Assembly (NCBI GenBank): GCA_011524525.1
Contig: WTKE01000025.1
Span: forward strand, 16,673-80,672
Reading direction: 5' to 3'
Origin: Bacillus sp. (in: firmicutes)
GTDB taxonomy: Bacteria; Bacillota; Bacilli; Bacillales; Cytobacillaceae
DNA: 64,000 nt
Shown here: positions 56,196 to 64,000 of the stretch, one piece after another
How positions within the stretch are numbered: position 1 is the first letter of the stretch
Layout of the letters: every line of letters begins with the position of its first letter
Program-made: the position numbers and the translations under genes
Notes under the pieces: generated by a model
Database searches by the model: none
What the model saw: only the letters and a program-made list of their open reading frames with translations
What the model was told of the DNA's origin: nothing

Positions 56196-57665
56196 TTACG
56201 CTTTATTTTTTTCTAAAATGGCATCTTTTGCAACGAGTCTGTCGTCAAAATGGTGTATATCCTTGCCAATTTGCTGATAGGTTTCATGACCTTTTCCAGC
56301 AATAAGGATAATATCATTTTTTTCGGCTTGGGTAATCGCCTCGTAAATCGCCTGTTTTCTATTTTCAATGACTTTATATTTTCTTCCTGCCACCCCTGTT
56401 TCCATTTCTTTTAAAATCACAAATGGATCCTCACTTCTTGGATTATCAGAAGTAAAAATAGATTCATCGGCATAATCACACGCGATTCTTGCCATCAATG
56501 GTCTCTTGGTACGGTCACGGTCCCCTCCGCAGCCTACGACCACATGAGTCTTCCCTACAGCAAATTCTTTAATAGTCTCAAGTGCGTTCTGTAAACTATC
56601 TGGTGTATGGGAGTAATCTACGATAACGGTAAAGTTTTGCCCTGCATCGACGAGTTCAAATCGTCCTGCTACACCTTCCATTATGCTTAAAGCGTCCGCT
56701 ATTACGGATAATCGAATTCCAAGTGCGATTGCAGCACCTATAGCGGCGAGCACATTGTATACATTAAATTTCCCAACAAGTTTGATCGTCACGTTAGTGG
56801 AGCCGACCGGAGTAGCTAATGAAAATGAGGTACCTTTAGCTGACATGACAATATTAGTTGCTTGAATATCTGCATCCTGTTGAATGCCATAGGTTAGGAT
56901 ATGCGCCGAAGTGGAATGAGCGTACTGCTCACTGGCCTCATCATCAGCATTTAATACGGCATATTTCGGTTGATTAAGTGTAAATTTATTCCCTAACTGG
57001 GCAAACAATAAACCTTTAGCTCTCTTATACTCCTCCATCGAACCATGAAAATCTAGATGATCCTGTGATAAATTTGTAAACACAGCAACATCAAAGTCTG
57101 TACCATGAACCCTTCCTTCCACGAGCGCATGAGAGGAAACCTCCATAACAGCACAAACAACTTTCTTTTCAATCATTTGGTGAAAAATATTCTGTAAGGT
57201 TAAGCTTTCAGGAGTAGTATTTTTTGTTTCAAGAACATCTTCTCCAATTTTCGTATACATGGTGCCGATTAGCCCGGTTTTCTTCCCTGCCTCTTTTAGA
57301 ATATGGTCTATAATATGACTCGTTGTTGTTTTCCCGTTTGTCCCGGTAATGCCAACAACTTTCATTTTCTGACTTGGCTGACCATAAAAAACATCTGCTA
57401 TAACTGCCATTGCACGTTTTGTATCTTTTACAATTACAACAGGTACGTCCACTTGTAATGGTCTTTCTGCTATTACAGCTACCGCACCTGACTTCACCGC
57501 ATTCTCTGCAAAATCATGACCATCAACAGTAAAGCCTTTTATACAAATAAATAAACTACCTTCTGCTACTTTACGATTGTCATTATGTATATGTAATATG
57601 TCTGGATTTTCACCCTCGAAAGGAACAAGCGGTTGAAGGTGATTGACCAGTGTATGTAATTTCAT
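56196..57665 (-). CDS. murE: UDP-MurNAc-tripeptide synthetase, meso-diaminopimelate type
   Basis: A 489-residue Mur ligase adding the third residue of the stem peptide. The ATP loop is GTNGKTTT (108-115). The specificity motif reads DNPRSEDP (407-414), the form that selects meso-diaminopimelate, so the cell wall is probably of the Bacillus mDAP type. The start is the ATG at 57665 ([10 protein letters not shown]), as in B. subtilis; an ATG six codons earlier has a weaker site. A terminator lies between spoVD and this gene. Confidence 0.96.
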   Translation of the reverse strand: MKLHTLVNHLQPLVPFEGENPDILHIHNDNRKVAEGSLFICIKGFTVDGHDFAENAVKSGAVAVIAERPLQVDVPVVIVKDTKRAMAVIADVFYGQPSQKMKVVGITGTNGKTTTSHIIDHILKEAGKKTGLIGTMYTKIGEDVLETKNTTPESLTLQNIFHQMIEKKVVCAVMEVSSHALVEGRVHGTDFDVAVFTNLSQDHLDFHGSMEEYKRAKGLLFAQLGNKFTLNQPKYAVLNADDEASEQYAHSTSAHILTYGIQQDADIQATNIVMSAKGTSFSLATPVGSTNVTIKLVGKFNVYNVLAAIGAAIALGIRLSVIADALSIMEGVAGRFELVDAGQNFTVIVDYSHTPDSLQNALETIKEFAVGKTHVVVGCGGDRDRTKRPLMARIACDYADESIFTSDNPRSEDPFVILKEMETGVAGRKYKVIENRKQAIYEAITQAEKNDIILIAGKGHETYQQIGKDIHHFDDRLVAKDAILEKNKA

Positions 57666-57768
57666 TTCCTCAAATCCTCTCATTATTTAACCTACTTCAA
57701 AAAAAGCATGCGCCTATCTATTTTACATGAAGTTGCCCTTTTTCGCTATTCTATAATGCAGCATTTTG

Positions 57769-57795
57769 AAAAGACGGCGAAAAAACTTCGCCGCC
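57769..57795 (-). terminator. Intrinsic terminator of spoVD
   Basis: GGCGGCGAA / TTCGCCGTC (minus strand, one G-U pair) with a 5-base loop, then TTTTC. The stem is GC-rich and the T-run short. Confidence 0.7.
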
Positions 57796-57812
57796 TACAC
57801 TCTAAAATCATT

Positions 57813-59762
57813 CTATTCTTCTTTTTCTTTCTCGTTTTCTTTTTGTTCCACATTATCAAAATACAAGCGAATGGTTGATCCTTCTTTTAACTTAACCCCT
57901 GCTTCCGGTGTTTGTTTTACAACTACATTACCTTCTCCGGAGGTTTCAATTTTTAGATTAACAAATAAATCACCAAGTTCTGTTTTGGTCATCCCTACTA
58001 CATCCGGAACTTCAATCATTGGAACATCTGGCCACTTATACTCTTTTTCTAGCTGACCCTCTCTTGGTTCTACTCCTAAAGCTCTCAAACTATCTCCCAT
58101 AATGCTACCTACGATTGGTGCTGAAACCACTCCCCCAAACTGTGTAGTTCCCTTAGGATTGTCAACAGCCACGTACACAACGAGTTGCGGGTCATCCGCT
58201 GGCGCAAATCCAATAAAAGAAACGATATGATTATTTTCCATATATCTTCCGTCCTTTACCTTTTGCGCTGTTCCTGTTTTACCGCCCACTCGATAGCCTT
58301 CAACAAAAGCTCTTCCACCTGATCCTTGTGCCACAACACTTTCCAGAGCATATCGAATTTTCTCTGAGGTTTCTTCTGAAATTACCTTTCGTTTCGCTAC
58401 AGGTGATTTTTTCATTACAACTTCACCAGTTCGCGGATCAACTAATTCCTTCGCAATATAAGGGGTGTATAATGTACCACCGTTAATGGCTGCCGATATC
58501 GCTGCCACCTGTTGAATGGGTGTAACCGATACCCCTTGACCAAATGCAGTCGTAGCTAATTCTACTGGTCCGACTCGATCTAGATTAAATAAGATTCCTC
58601 TTCCTTCTCCTTGTAAGTCAATTCCTGTTTTCTGTCCAAATCCAAAATCTTTAATATACTTAAACAATGTATCTTTCCCGAGACTTTCACCTAGTTGAAC
58701 AAAACCTGGGTTACAGGAATTTTGTACAACCTCCAAATAGGTTTGCGACCCATGTCCCCCTCGTTTCCAGCATCTTAGCGTCGCTCCACCAACCTTGACT
58801 GATCCAGAATCATGAAAGTGATCATTCTCTAAATCTACTTTCCCCTCTTCAAGTGCAGCGGCTAGTGTAATAACCTTAAAGGTTGACCCTGGTTCATACG
58901 TACTCCAAACAGGGAGATTTCGGTTATACACCTCAGGATCTACCTCTTGGAACTCAGCTGGATCAAACCCTGGACGGCTTGACATAGCCAAAATCTCTCC
59001 TGTATTGGGGTCCATTGCAATAGCTATCATACCGTCAGGATTATATTGTGCCTGGGCATTATCTAACTCTCTTTCCACTATCGTTTGTACCTTTGAATCA
59101 ATCGTTAGCTTTAAATCTAATCCATCAACAGGAGCCTCATAGTCATCTGCCATATCATTCATTCTTTGTCCTTTGGCATTTGCATAAAATTTCACAGAAC
59201 CCTCTTCCCCCATGAGCTCTTTGTCATAATACGCTTCAAGTCCTGTTAATCCCTGATTATCGCTTCCTGTAAAACCGAGAACGTGAGATAAATAGTTACC
59301 AAACGGATAATGGCGCTTAGAATCTTCTCCGATATACACGCCTTCTAAGTTCAAATCACGAACTTCATTCGCCTTTTCATGAGTAATTTTCCGCCCCTCA
59401 TTAATTCTCACGATCGAGGCTGACTTTGTTACATACTGGTACGCCTTTTCTTTAGAAAAGTTTAAGACGGCAGCTAGCTGCTCTGCTGTTTTTGCAGGAT
59501 CCTTCACCTGTCTTGGCACTACATAAACGGTTGGTGCACTTTTATTTGTAGCGAGAGCAACACCGTTACGATCGACAATTTCACCTCGCTCGGGTTCAAA
59601 AGGAATATTCCGACTCCAAAGATCTTTCGCTCCATCGGTTAAAATATTTCCTAAGGCAAATTGAACATACCCAAGCCTTACATCAATAATAAAGAAAATG
59701 AGAAACCCTACTAAAAGTGAGATCGTTAGTCTTTTTCGTACTGTAACATTTGACACTCGCAT
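57813..59762 (-). CDS. spoVD: Stage V sporulation penicillin-binding protein SpoVD
   Basis: A 649-residue class B PBP. One N-terminal membrane anchor (about 12-36) is followed by the dimerisation domain. The transpeptidase has STFK (293-296), SCN (349-351) and KTG in VGGKTGTAQ. One C-terminal PASTA domain (about 575-635) ends in a charged tail (KENEKEKEE). In B. subtilis it crosslinks spore cortex with SpoVE. The start follows TTAGGAGG. Terminators on both sides make it a separate unit, fitting sigma-E control, though I found no clear sigma-E promoter in the short gap. Confidence 0.96.
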   Translation of the reverse strand: MRVSNVTVRKRLTISLLVGFLIFFIIDVRLGYVQFALGNILTDGAKDLWSRNIPFEPERGEIVDRNGVALATNKSAPTVYVVPRQVKDPAKTAEQLAAVLNFSKEKAYQYVTKSASIVRINEGRKITHEKANEVRDLNLEGVYIGEDSKRHYPFGNYLSHVLGFTGSDNQGLTGLEAYYDKELMGEEGSVKFYANAKGQRMNDMADDYEAPVDGLDLKLTIDSKVQTIVERELDNAQAQYNPDGMIAIAMDPNTGEILAMSSRPGFDPAEFQEVDPEVYNRNLPVWSTYEPGSTFKVITLAAALEEGKVDLENDHFHDSGSVKVGGATLRCWKRGGHGSQTYLEVVQNSCNPGFVQLGESLGKDTLFKYIKDFGFGQKTGIDLQGEGRGILFNLDRVGPVELATTAFGQGVSVTPIQQVAAISAAINGGTLYTPYIAKELVDPRTGEVVMKKSPVAKRKVISEETSEKIRYALESVVAQGSGGRAFVEGYRVGGKTGTAQKVKDGRYMENNHIVSFIGFAPADDPQLVVYVAVDNPKGTTQFGGVVSAPIVGSIMGDSLRALGVEPREGQLEKEYKWPDVPMIEVPDVVGMTKTELGDLFVNLKIETSGEGNVVVKQTPEAGVKLKEGSTIRLYFDNVEQKENEKEKEE

Positions 59763-59816
59763 CTTCGTTAGAACCTCCTAACAACATATATGGCTCGTTC
59801 CACTATATGCTTGTAC

Positions 59817-59855
59817 AAAAAAAAATAGAACGTACAAGCATCACTTGTACGTTCT
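59817..59855 (-). terminator. Strong intrinsic terminator of pbpB
   Basis: A perfect 12-bp stem AGAACGTACAAG / CTTGTACGTTCT with a 5-base loop, followed by ATTTTTTTTTG on the minus strand. It begins 5 bases past the pbpB stop. Confidence 0.9.
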
Positions 59856-59859
59856 AAGC

Positions 59860-62097
59860 TTATTCAGATTCTACTTCTTCGGCTTGTTCTTCTGTGCCTT
59901 CCTCTGTTTCTGTTCCAGTTTCCTCAGAAGCATCATCACCAAGCTTTGTTTCTTCTTCTGTTGGTGCCTTCAGATGAATCACTAAATGATCACCCTCTGC
60001 TACAACACTTCCTACGCTTATATTTTGTTTTGTCACATAGCCACTGCCAGTGGTACTTAATTGTAAATTAGCGAGCGATGCAATCTTAACAACATCTCTT
60101 AAGGACCAGCCTGTAACATCCGGCATCGTTAAATCTCCGTCTGTTACAACGAATACCTTTTCTCCAGCAAGGATTTTCTCTCCCGCTTGTGGAGATTGTG
60201 CAATTATGTTTGTTCCATTCCCAATAACAATAGTATGAGCTCCAAAACTAGTTACTTGTTCCTCGGTCTCTCCAACATTTTTATTTAAGAAATCAGGAAC
60301 AGTAATTGGCTCAACCTCTTTTTGCTCTGCTGGTTCAATATTTAAATACTGAAGACTATTTTTCATTACTGTATTAAAAATCATCGAAACAGGTATAGAC
60401 CCTTCTGAATAATGGTCTACCTTCGGCTGCTGTACCGCTACATAAATAATTAATCGCGGGTCCTCTGCAGGTGCCATCCCTAAAAACGAAAATACATAGT
60501 CATTTTTTCCATTTAAGTACACACCATTTTCGGTCATACTCGCAGTACCTGTTTTCCCAGCAACTTGATATCCTTCAATATTGTATCGGTTATAACCTGT
60601 TCCCTTCGGAGAACTAACCACTGTCTCTAGATACTCCAGAACCTGGTTTGCGGTTTCCTCGGAGATTGGTGTTCCGACAACTTCTGTTTCTGTTTGCTTA
60701 ATCGTCTTTCCTGACGACGGATCTACAATCTTATCAATAACATGCGGCCTCACCATTTTACCACCGTTCGCAATAGCAGTAGCAGCTTGAATTTGCTGAA
60801 TTGGTGTAATGGCTGTTCCTTGTCCATACCCTGTAGTGACTTTGTCAATTGGGTATTGGTACACAATCTTTCCGCTCGTTTCATTTGGAAGGTCAATTCC
60901 AGTCGGCTGATCAAATCCAAACTTAGTTAGATACTCTCTAAACGTATCATACCCAATTTTTTCCTTGACAAGCTTAGCGAATGCAACGTTTGATGATCTT
61001 TGTAAACCTTCTAGGTATGATACCAATCCCCAACCTACACGATTATGGTCATGTATCGTTTGTGAATTTTCCGTCGGCTTATAAGAACCTGATTGATACA
61101 ATTCATTTGGATTGAAAACCCCTTCCTGAACGGCAGCCGCAAGAGTGAAGATTTTCATTGTTGATCCTGGTTCAAATGAGTTTTCGATCACCTCATTATG
61201 CCAGGTATCAGAAATTCCTTCTCTTGTTGTTGGATGAAACGTTGGTCTTTGCGCCATCGCTAAAATTTTACCAGTCTTTGGATCGGCAACTACTGCGACC
61301 ATTTTAGCTGGATCATACTGTTCATCCACTTTGTTCATAGCATCTTCAAGAAGAGTTTGAATCTTTTTATCGAGTGTTAAATAAATATCATACCCATCCT
61401 TAGCCGCTGTTACATTTTCTTCCCCACCGGGTAGGATATACCCCCAAAAGTCACCAGGGTAGTTTAATTTACCGTTAATACCGGTTAATTCCTCATTCAT
61501 GGATTTTTCGATTCCAAGCTGCCCAACCGTTTGATTCGTTTCTTCCTCCACATCAACATAGCCAACTACGTGAGAGGAGAAAATGCCGTTTGGATAAAAA
61601 CGCTTTGAACCACGTATAAATGTGATCCCTGGAAGTTTCAGATTCTCAATTTCTGTTTTTACTTGAATTGAAATATCTCTACCCTCGGTTCCGAACTCTA
61701 CCTGCTTAGCACCCTCTTTAGAAAGAATTCTATAAATCTCTGATTCTTCTAAATCAATTACTTTCGACAGCTCTCTGGCCGTCTTTTCTTTGTCAACGAC
61801 ATGTCTTGGGTTTTTAGGATTAGTGGTTAATGTTTCATCCAGAATCGCAACTAACTTGAAGGAAGCTGTATCTTCTGCAATCACCTCACCATTGTTGTCA
61901 TAAATCGTTCCTCTTGTAGCCTCAATCGTTGCTTCTTTCTCATATTTTTGCTGAGCTAAAGCAGACAAGTTCTGCCCGTGCACTTCTCCTGTGGCCAAAA
62001 TCGTTACATATCGAAAAATTAAGACAAAAAAGAGCAGGCTAAATATTATAAATAATATCGCTGCTCCCACATTCATATTGGGCTGTTTCTTTGTCAT
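59860..62097 (-). CDS. pbpB: Septal penicillin-binding protein 2B (FtsI)
   Basis: A 745-residue class B PBP essential for septal crosslinking. The membrane anchor is about 11-34. The transpeptidase has STMK (312-315), SSN (in LQRSSNVAF) and KTG (VAGKTGTAS). Two C-terminal PASTA domains (about 590-715) precede a very acidic tail (EETGTETEEGTEEQ). It begins 2 bases after ftsL and is followed by a strong terminator, ending the mraZ-rsmH-ftsL-pbpB unit. Confidence 0.97.
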   Translation of the reverse strand: MTKKQPNMNVGAAILFIIFSLLFFVLIFRYVTILATGEVHGQNLSALAQQKYEKEATIEATRGTIYDNNGEVIAEDTASFKLVAILDETLTTNPKNPRHVVDKEKTARELSKVIDLEESEIYRILSKEGAKQVEFGTEGRDISIQVKTEIENLKLPGITFIRGSKRFYPNGIFSSHVVGYVDVEEETNQTVGQLGIEKSMNEELTGINGKLNYPGDFWGYILPGGEENVTAAKDGYDIYLTLDKKIQTLLEDAMNKVDEQYDPAKMVAVVADPKTGKILAMAQRPTFHPTTREGISDTWHNEVIENSFEPGSTMKIFTLAAAVQEGVFNPNELYQSGSYKPTENSQTIHDHNRVGWGLVSYLEGLQRSSNVAFAKLVKEKIGYDTFREYLTKFGFDQPTGIDLPNETSGKIVYQYPIDKVTTGYGQGTAITPIQQIQAATAIANGGKMVRPHVIDKIVDPSSGKTIKQTETEVVGTPISEETANQVLEYLETVVSSPKGTGYNRYNIEGYQVAGKTGTASMTENGVYLNGKNDYVFSFLGMAPAEDPRLIIYVAVQQPKVDHYSEGSIPVSMIFNTVMKNSLQYLNIEPAEQKEVEPITVPDFLNKNVGETEEQVTSFGAHTIVIGNGTNIIAQSPQAGEKILAGEKVFVVTDGDLTMPDVTGWSLRDVVKIASLANLQLSTTGSGYVTKQNISVGSVVAEGDHLVIHLKAPTEEETKLGDDASEETGTETEEGTEEQAEEVESE

Positions 62098-62099
62098 TC

Positions 62100-62450
62100 C
62101 TACTGCACAACCTTAACATTATTGTCATTAAGCTTTAATCCAAGCTTTTCTGCCATGCTGCGGATACGATCTGGAGTGCTTAACTCTCCCACTTGCATTC
62201 TTAAATCATTATTAATCTTCTGCTGGTCCTCTAATTTAACAGAGGTATTTTGTATATCCTTATTCAGTTCATAAATCGCCGCTTGATTTGAGATAATATG
62301 TACGGCACCAAAGCATAACGCGGCACAAAAAGTGACACCAAGGATTTTCTCTCCAGGAGACAACCATGAGTGGGTCTTTCTTACCTTTTGAGGTGCTAGT
62401 ACGGTTTGTTGCTGCTGTTCCTGCTGAAGCTTCCTTGCTAAGTTACTCAT
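62100..62450 (-). CDS. ftsL: Cell division protein FtsL
   Basis: A 116-residue bitopic membrane protein. The short cytoplasmic part is rich in Q (QQEQQQQT). The membrane segment (about 33-55) is followed by a leucine-zipper-like coiled coil (LNKDIQNTSVKLEDQQKINN). It forms a complex with DivIB and DivIC. The sequence diverges quickly in this family, so the call rests on size, topology and position between rsmH and pbpB. The start follows TAGGAGGG. Confidence 0.93.
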   Translation of the reverse strand: MSNLARKLQQEQQQQTVLAPQKVRKTHSWLSPGEKILGVTFCAALCFGAVHIISNQAAIYELNKDIQNTSVKLEDQQKINNDLRMQVGELSTPDRIRSMAEKLGLKLNDNNVKVVQ

Positions 62451-62471
62451 CCTATTCCCTCCTAGATAGGT

Positions 62472-63404
62472 TTACAGCTTTTCGGCAACACGTAGTTTTG
62501 CCGAACGTGCTCGATTATTATGTTCTAATTCTTCTTCTGATGGCACAATTGGTTTTCTCGTAATTAACTTTAGTTCTGGTTTGAACTCATCCGGAATAAT
62601 AGGCAATCCTTTTGGAAGGTCTGGTGTTTCACTACCCTTCTTAAATATCACCTTACAAATCCGGTCCTCTAAAGAGTGGAAAGTAATGACACTAATTCTT
62701 CCACCAGTATTCAATAAATCGATGGCTTGATTTAACGAATCTTCGAATACACCTAATTCGTCATTTACTGCAATTCGGATGGCTTGAAAAATTCGTTTAG
62801 CTGGATGTCCGCCTTTTCTTCGAGCTGGAGCCGGTATACCCTCTTTGATCAAGTCCACTAGCTCTCCTGTTGTTGAAATGGGCTTTATTTCTCTTGCCGC
62901 CTCGATTTTCCTAGCAATTTGTTTGGAGAATTTCTCTTCTCCATATTTAAAAAATATTTTTACTAGCTCTTCAAAACTCCAGGAATTAATAACGTCATAT
63001 GCGGAGAGGTCTGCCTGTTGATCCATTCTCATGTCTAAAGGGGCATCATGGTGATAACTAAATCCTCGTTCCGGTGTGTCTAATTGTGGGGAGGAAACGC
63101 CTAAATCATAAAGAACTCCATCAACCTTTTCAATTCCTCGCTTGTGTAATTCCTCTTGAAGGTATCGAAAATTACTTTTTACAATCGTTAATTGCCCTTC
63201 ATATGCTGCTAATTTTTCCTTTGCATTTTCAATGGCAATATCATCTTGGTCAAAGGCAAATAATCTGCCTTCCTTTGATAACTTGGATAGGATAAGTGCA
63301 CTATGCCCTGCTCCTCCCATTGTACAGTCCACATATATACCATCTGGTTTAATATTGAGTCCATCAACAGTTTCGTGCAAAAGCACAGTTGTATGTTCAA
63401 ACAT
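62472..63404 (-). CDS. rsmH: 16S rRNA m4C1402 methyltransferase RsmH (MraW)
   Basis: A 310-residue SAM methyltransferase acting on N4 of C1402 in the 30S P site. It begins [13 protein letters not shown], with the SAM motif [14 protein letters not shown]. Then come [30 protein letters not shown] and the C-terminal [10 protein letters not shown]. The start follows AAAGGTGG. It lies 39 bases downstream of mraZ, at the head of the dcw cluster. Confidence 0.98.
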   Translation of the reverse strand: MFEHTTVLLHETVDGLNIKPDGIYVDCTMGGAGHSALILSKLSKEGRLFAFDQDDIAIENAKEKLAAYEGQLTIVKSNFRYLQEELHKRGIEKVDGVLYDLGVSSPQLDTPERGFSYHHDAPLDMRMDQQADLSAYDVINSWSFEELVKIFFKYGEEKFSKQIARKIEAAREIKPISTTGELVDLIKEGIPAPARRKGGHPAKRIFQAIRIAVNDELGVFEDSLNQAIDLLNTGGRISVITFHSLEDRICKVIFKKGSETPDLPKGLPIIPDEFKPELKLITRKPIVPSEEELEHNNRARSAKLRVAEKL

Positions 63405-63443
63405 TGTTGTCCACCTTTCGAATTACGCCCATGAAAAGAATCC

Positions 63444-63875
63444 TTAAATATCAAATCCAATCATATTTTCTGCAATTTCTGCAAAAGATTGCTCAGATTC
63501 TGTAAAGTATTCTTCCCATAATGTCTTACTCCAAATTTCAATTCGGTTTGAGACTCCGAGAACGACGCATTCTTTTTCAAGCTTTGCGTATTGCATTAGT
63601 GGAGTAGCAATGTTTATTCTTCCTTGTTTATCCACTTCACATTCAGTCGCACCTGAGAAGAAAAAACGGGTAAATGCACGAGCGTCTTTTTTAGTTAATG
63701 GTAACCCTTTGAGCTTTTCCTCAATCAGATCCCATTCACTAAGAGGATAACCAAATAAACATTGATCTAAGCCGCGTGTTAGCACAAAGGTTTCTCCTAA
63801 GTGTTCACGGAACTTTGCAGGCACAATTAAGCGTCCCTTCGTATCAACATTATGATGGTATTCACCCATAAACAT
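63444..63875 (-). CDS. mraZ: Transcriptional regulator MraZ
   Basis: A 143-residue AbrB-fold protein. It contains two copies of the MraZ/SpoVT-AbrB motif: [18 protein letters not shown] and later [19 protein letters not shown]. It forms a ring and regulates its own dcw operon by binding direct repeats upstream. The start is the ATG at 63875 (MFMGEYHH), as in B. subtilis; the ORF track adds 5 residues. First gene of the dcw cluster, with candidate operator repeats just upstream. Confidence 0.96.
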   Translation of the reverse strand: MFMGEYHHNVDTKGRLIVPAKFREHLGETFVLTRGLDQCLFGYPLSEWDLIEEKLKGLPLTKKDARAFTRFFFSGATECEVDKQGRINIATPLMQYAKLEKECVVLGVSNRIEIWSKTLWEEYFTESEQSFAEIAENMIGFDI

Positions 63876-63901
63876 GCCCGCTACCCCCACTCTCTACCCT
63901 A

Positions 63902-63931
63902 AATGTACCACAATCCCCCACTTTCCTCCAC
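63902..63931 (-). promoter_or_regulatory. Candidate MraZ operator: three 10-bp direct repeats
   Basis: On the minus strand GTGGAGGAAA, GTGGGGGATT and GTGGTACATT stand in exact 10-base phase, 26 to 55 bases before the mraZ start. Further GTGGGGG copies are at 63881-63890 and 63947-63956. MraZ is known to bind such G-rich direct repeats at its own promoter. Confidence 0.65.
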
Positions 63932-64000
63932 ATGTTTTTATAAATTCTCCCCCCACTGTTATTTTCCTGCAAAAATAGAATGAGAATGATTCCCCTTTTT

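Noticed and set aside
59763-59826. GCATATA and CATATATG as a sigma-E promoter for spoVD
   Set aside because: The spacing of 11 bases is too short for the known sigma-E pattern.
63981-63995. TGAGAATGATTCCCC resembling a Fur box at the right edge
   Set aside because: Only the left half fits the 7-1-7 pattern; the right half is poor, there is no iron gene in view, and the sequence is cut by the window edge.

Overview
This is an ordinary, well-conserved piece of chromosome from a low-GC, endospore-forming Firmicute of the Bacillaceae. Three things point there. Sporulation genes are present (spoVM, sigG, sigE, spoIIGA, spoVE, spoVD). Gene order is almost the same as the Bacillus subtilis division/pyr/ylo region. 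Firmicute-type RNA regulators occur (PyrR attenuators, an ileS T-box). Nearly every gene lies on the minus strand; only rpmB and rqcH (yloA) are on the plus strand. I see no tRNA, rRNA, CRISPR array, prophage, transposase or accessory island.

Layout, left to right (minus-strand genes are therefore read right to left). 1-2.2 kb: the start of fakA (yloV), yloU, divergent rpmB, the 26-codon spoVM, and thiN. 2.2-16.2 kb: rpe, rsgA, prkC, prpC, rlmN, rsmB, fmt, def, priA, coaBC, rpoZ, gmk, remA, yloC (translation, Ser/Thr signalling and central functions). 16.3-20.9 kb: a calcium-type P-ATPase (yloB), divergent rqcH, then a REP-like hairpin. 20.9-32.7 kb: the complete de novo pyrimidine operon pyrR-P-B-C-AA-AB-K-D-F-E, with three PyrR attenuators and its promoter. 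32.7-41.8 kb: rluD, lspA, ylyA, ileS with its T-box, divIVA, ylmH, ylmG, sepF, ylmE, ylmD, ylmC. 41.9-44.6 kb: the spoIIG/sigG sporulation sigma block. 44.8-63.9 kb: the division and cell wall (dcw) cluster, read mraZ-rsmH-ftsL-pbpB-spoVD-murE-mraY-murD-spoVE-murG-murB-divIB-ylxW-ylxX-sbp-ftsA-ftsZ.

The genes form clear working groups. MurE/D/G/B, MraY, PbpB, FtsL, DivIB, FtsA, FtsZ, SepF and DivIVA build and place the division septum. SpoVD/SpoVE, SpoIIGA-SigE, SigG and SpoVM adapt the same machinery to sporulation. PrkC/PrpC form a kinase/phosphatase pair next to a known type of PrkC substrate, RsgA. RqcH and YlmH both belong to ribosome quality control.

No undescribed biological system is visible. 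The points worth a second look are regulatory: a 22-bp-spaced Spo0A-type spoIIG promoter, a sigma-H-like ftsA promoter, MraZ repeats, two promoters whose -35 box contains the upstream gene's stop codon, one weakened PyrR box, several terminators that split the dcw cluster, and a REP-like element where B. subtilis carries a sulfate assimilation operon. Start codons were reassigned where the ORF track ran past a good ribosome binding site; TTG starts are frequent.
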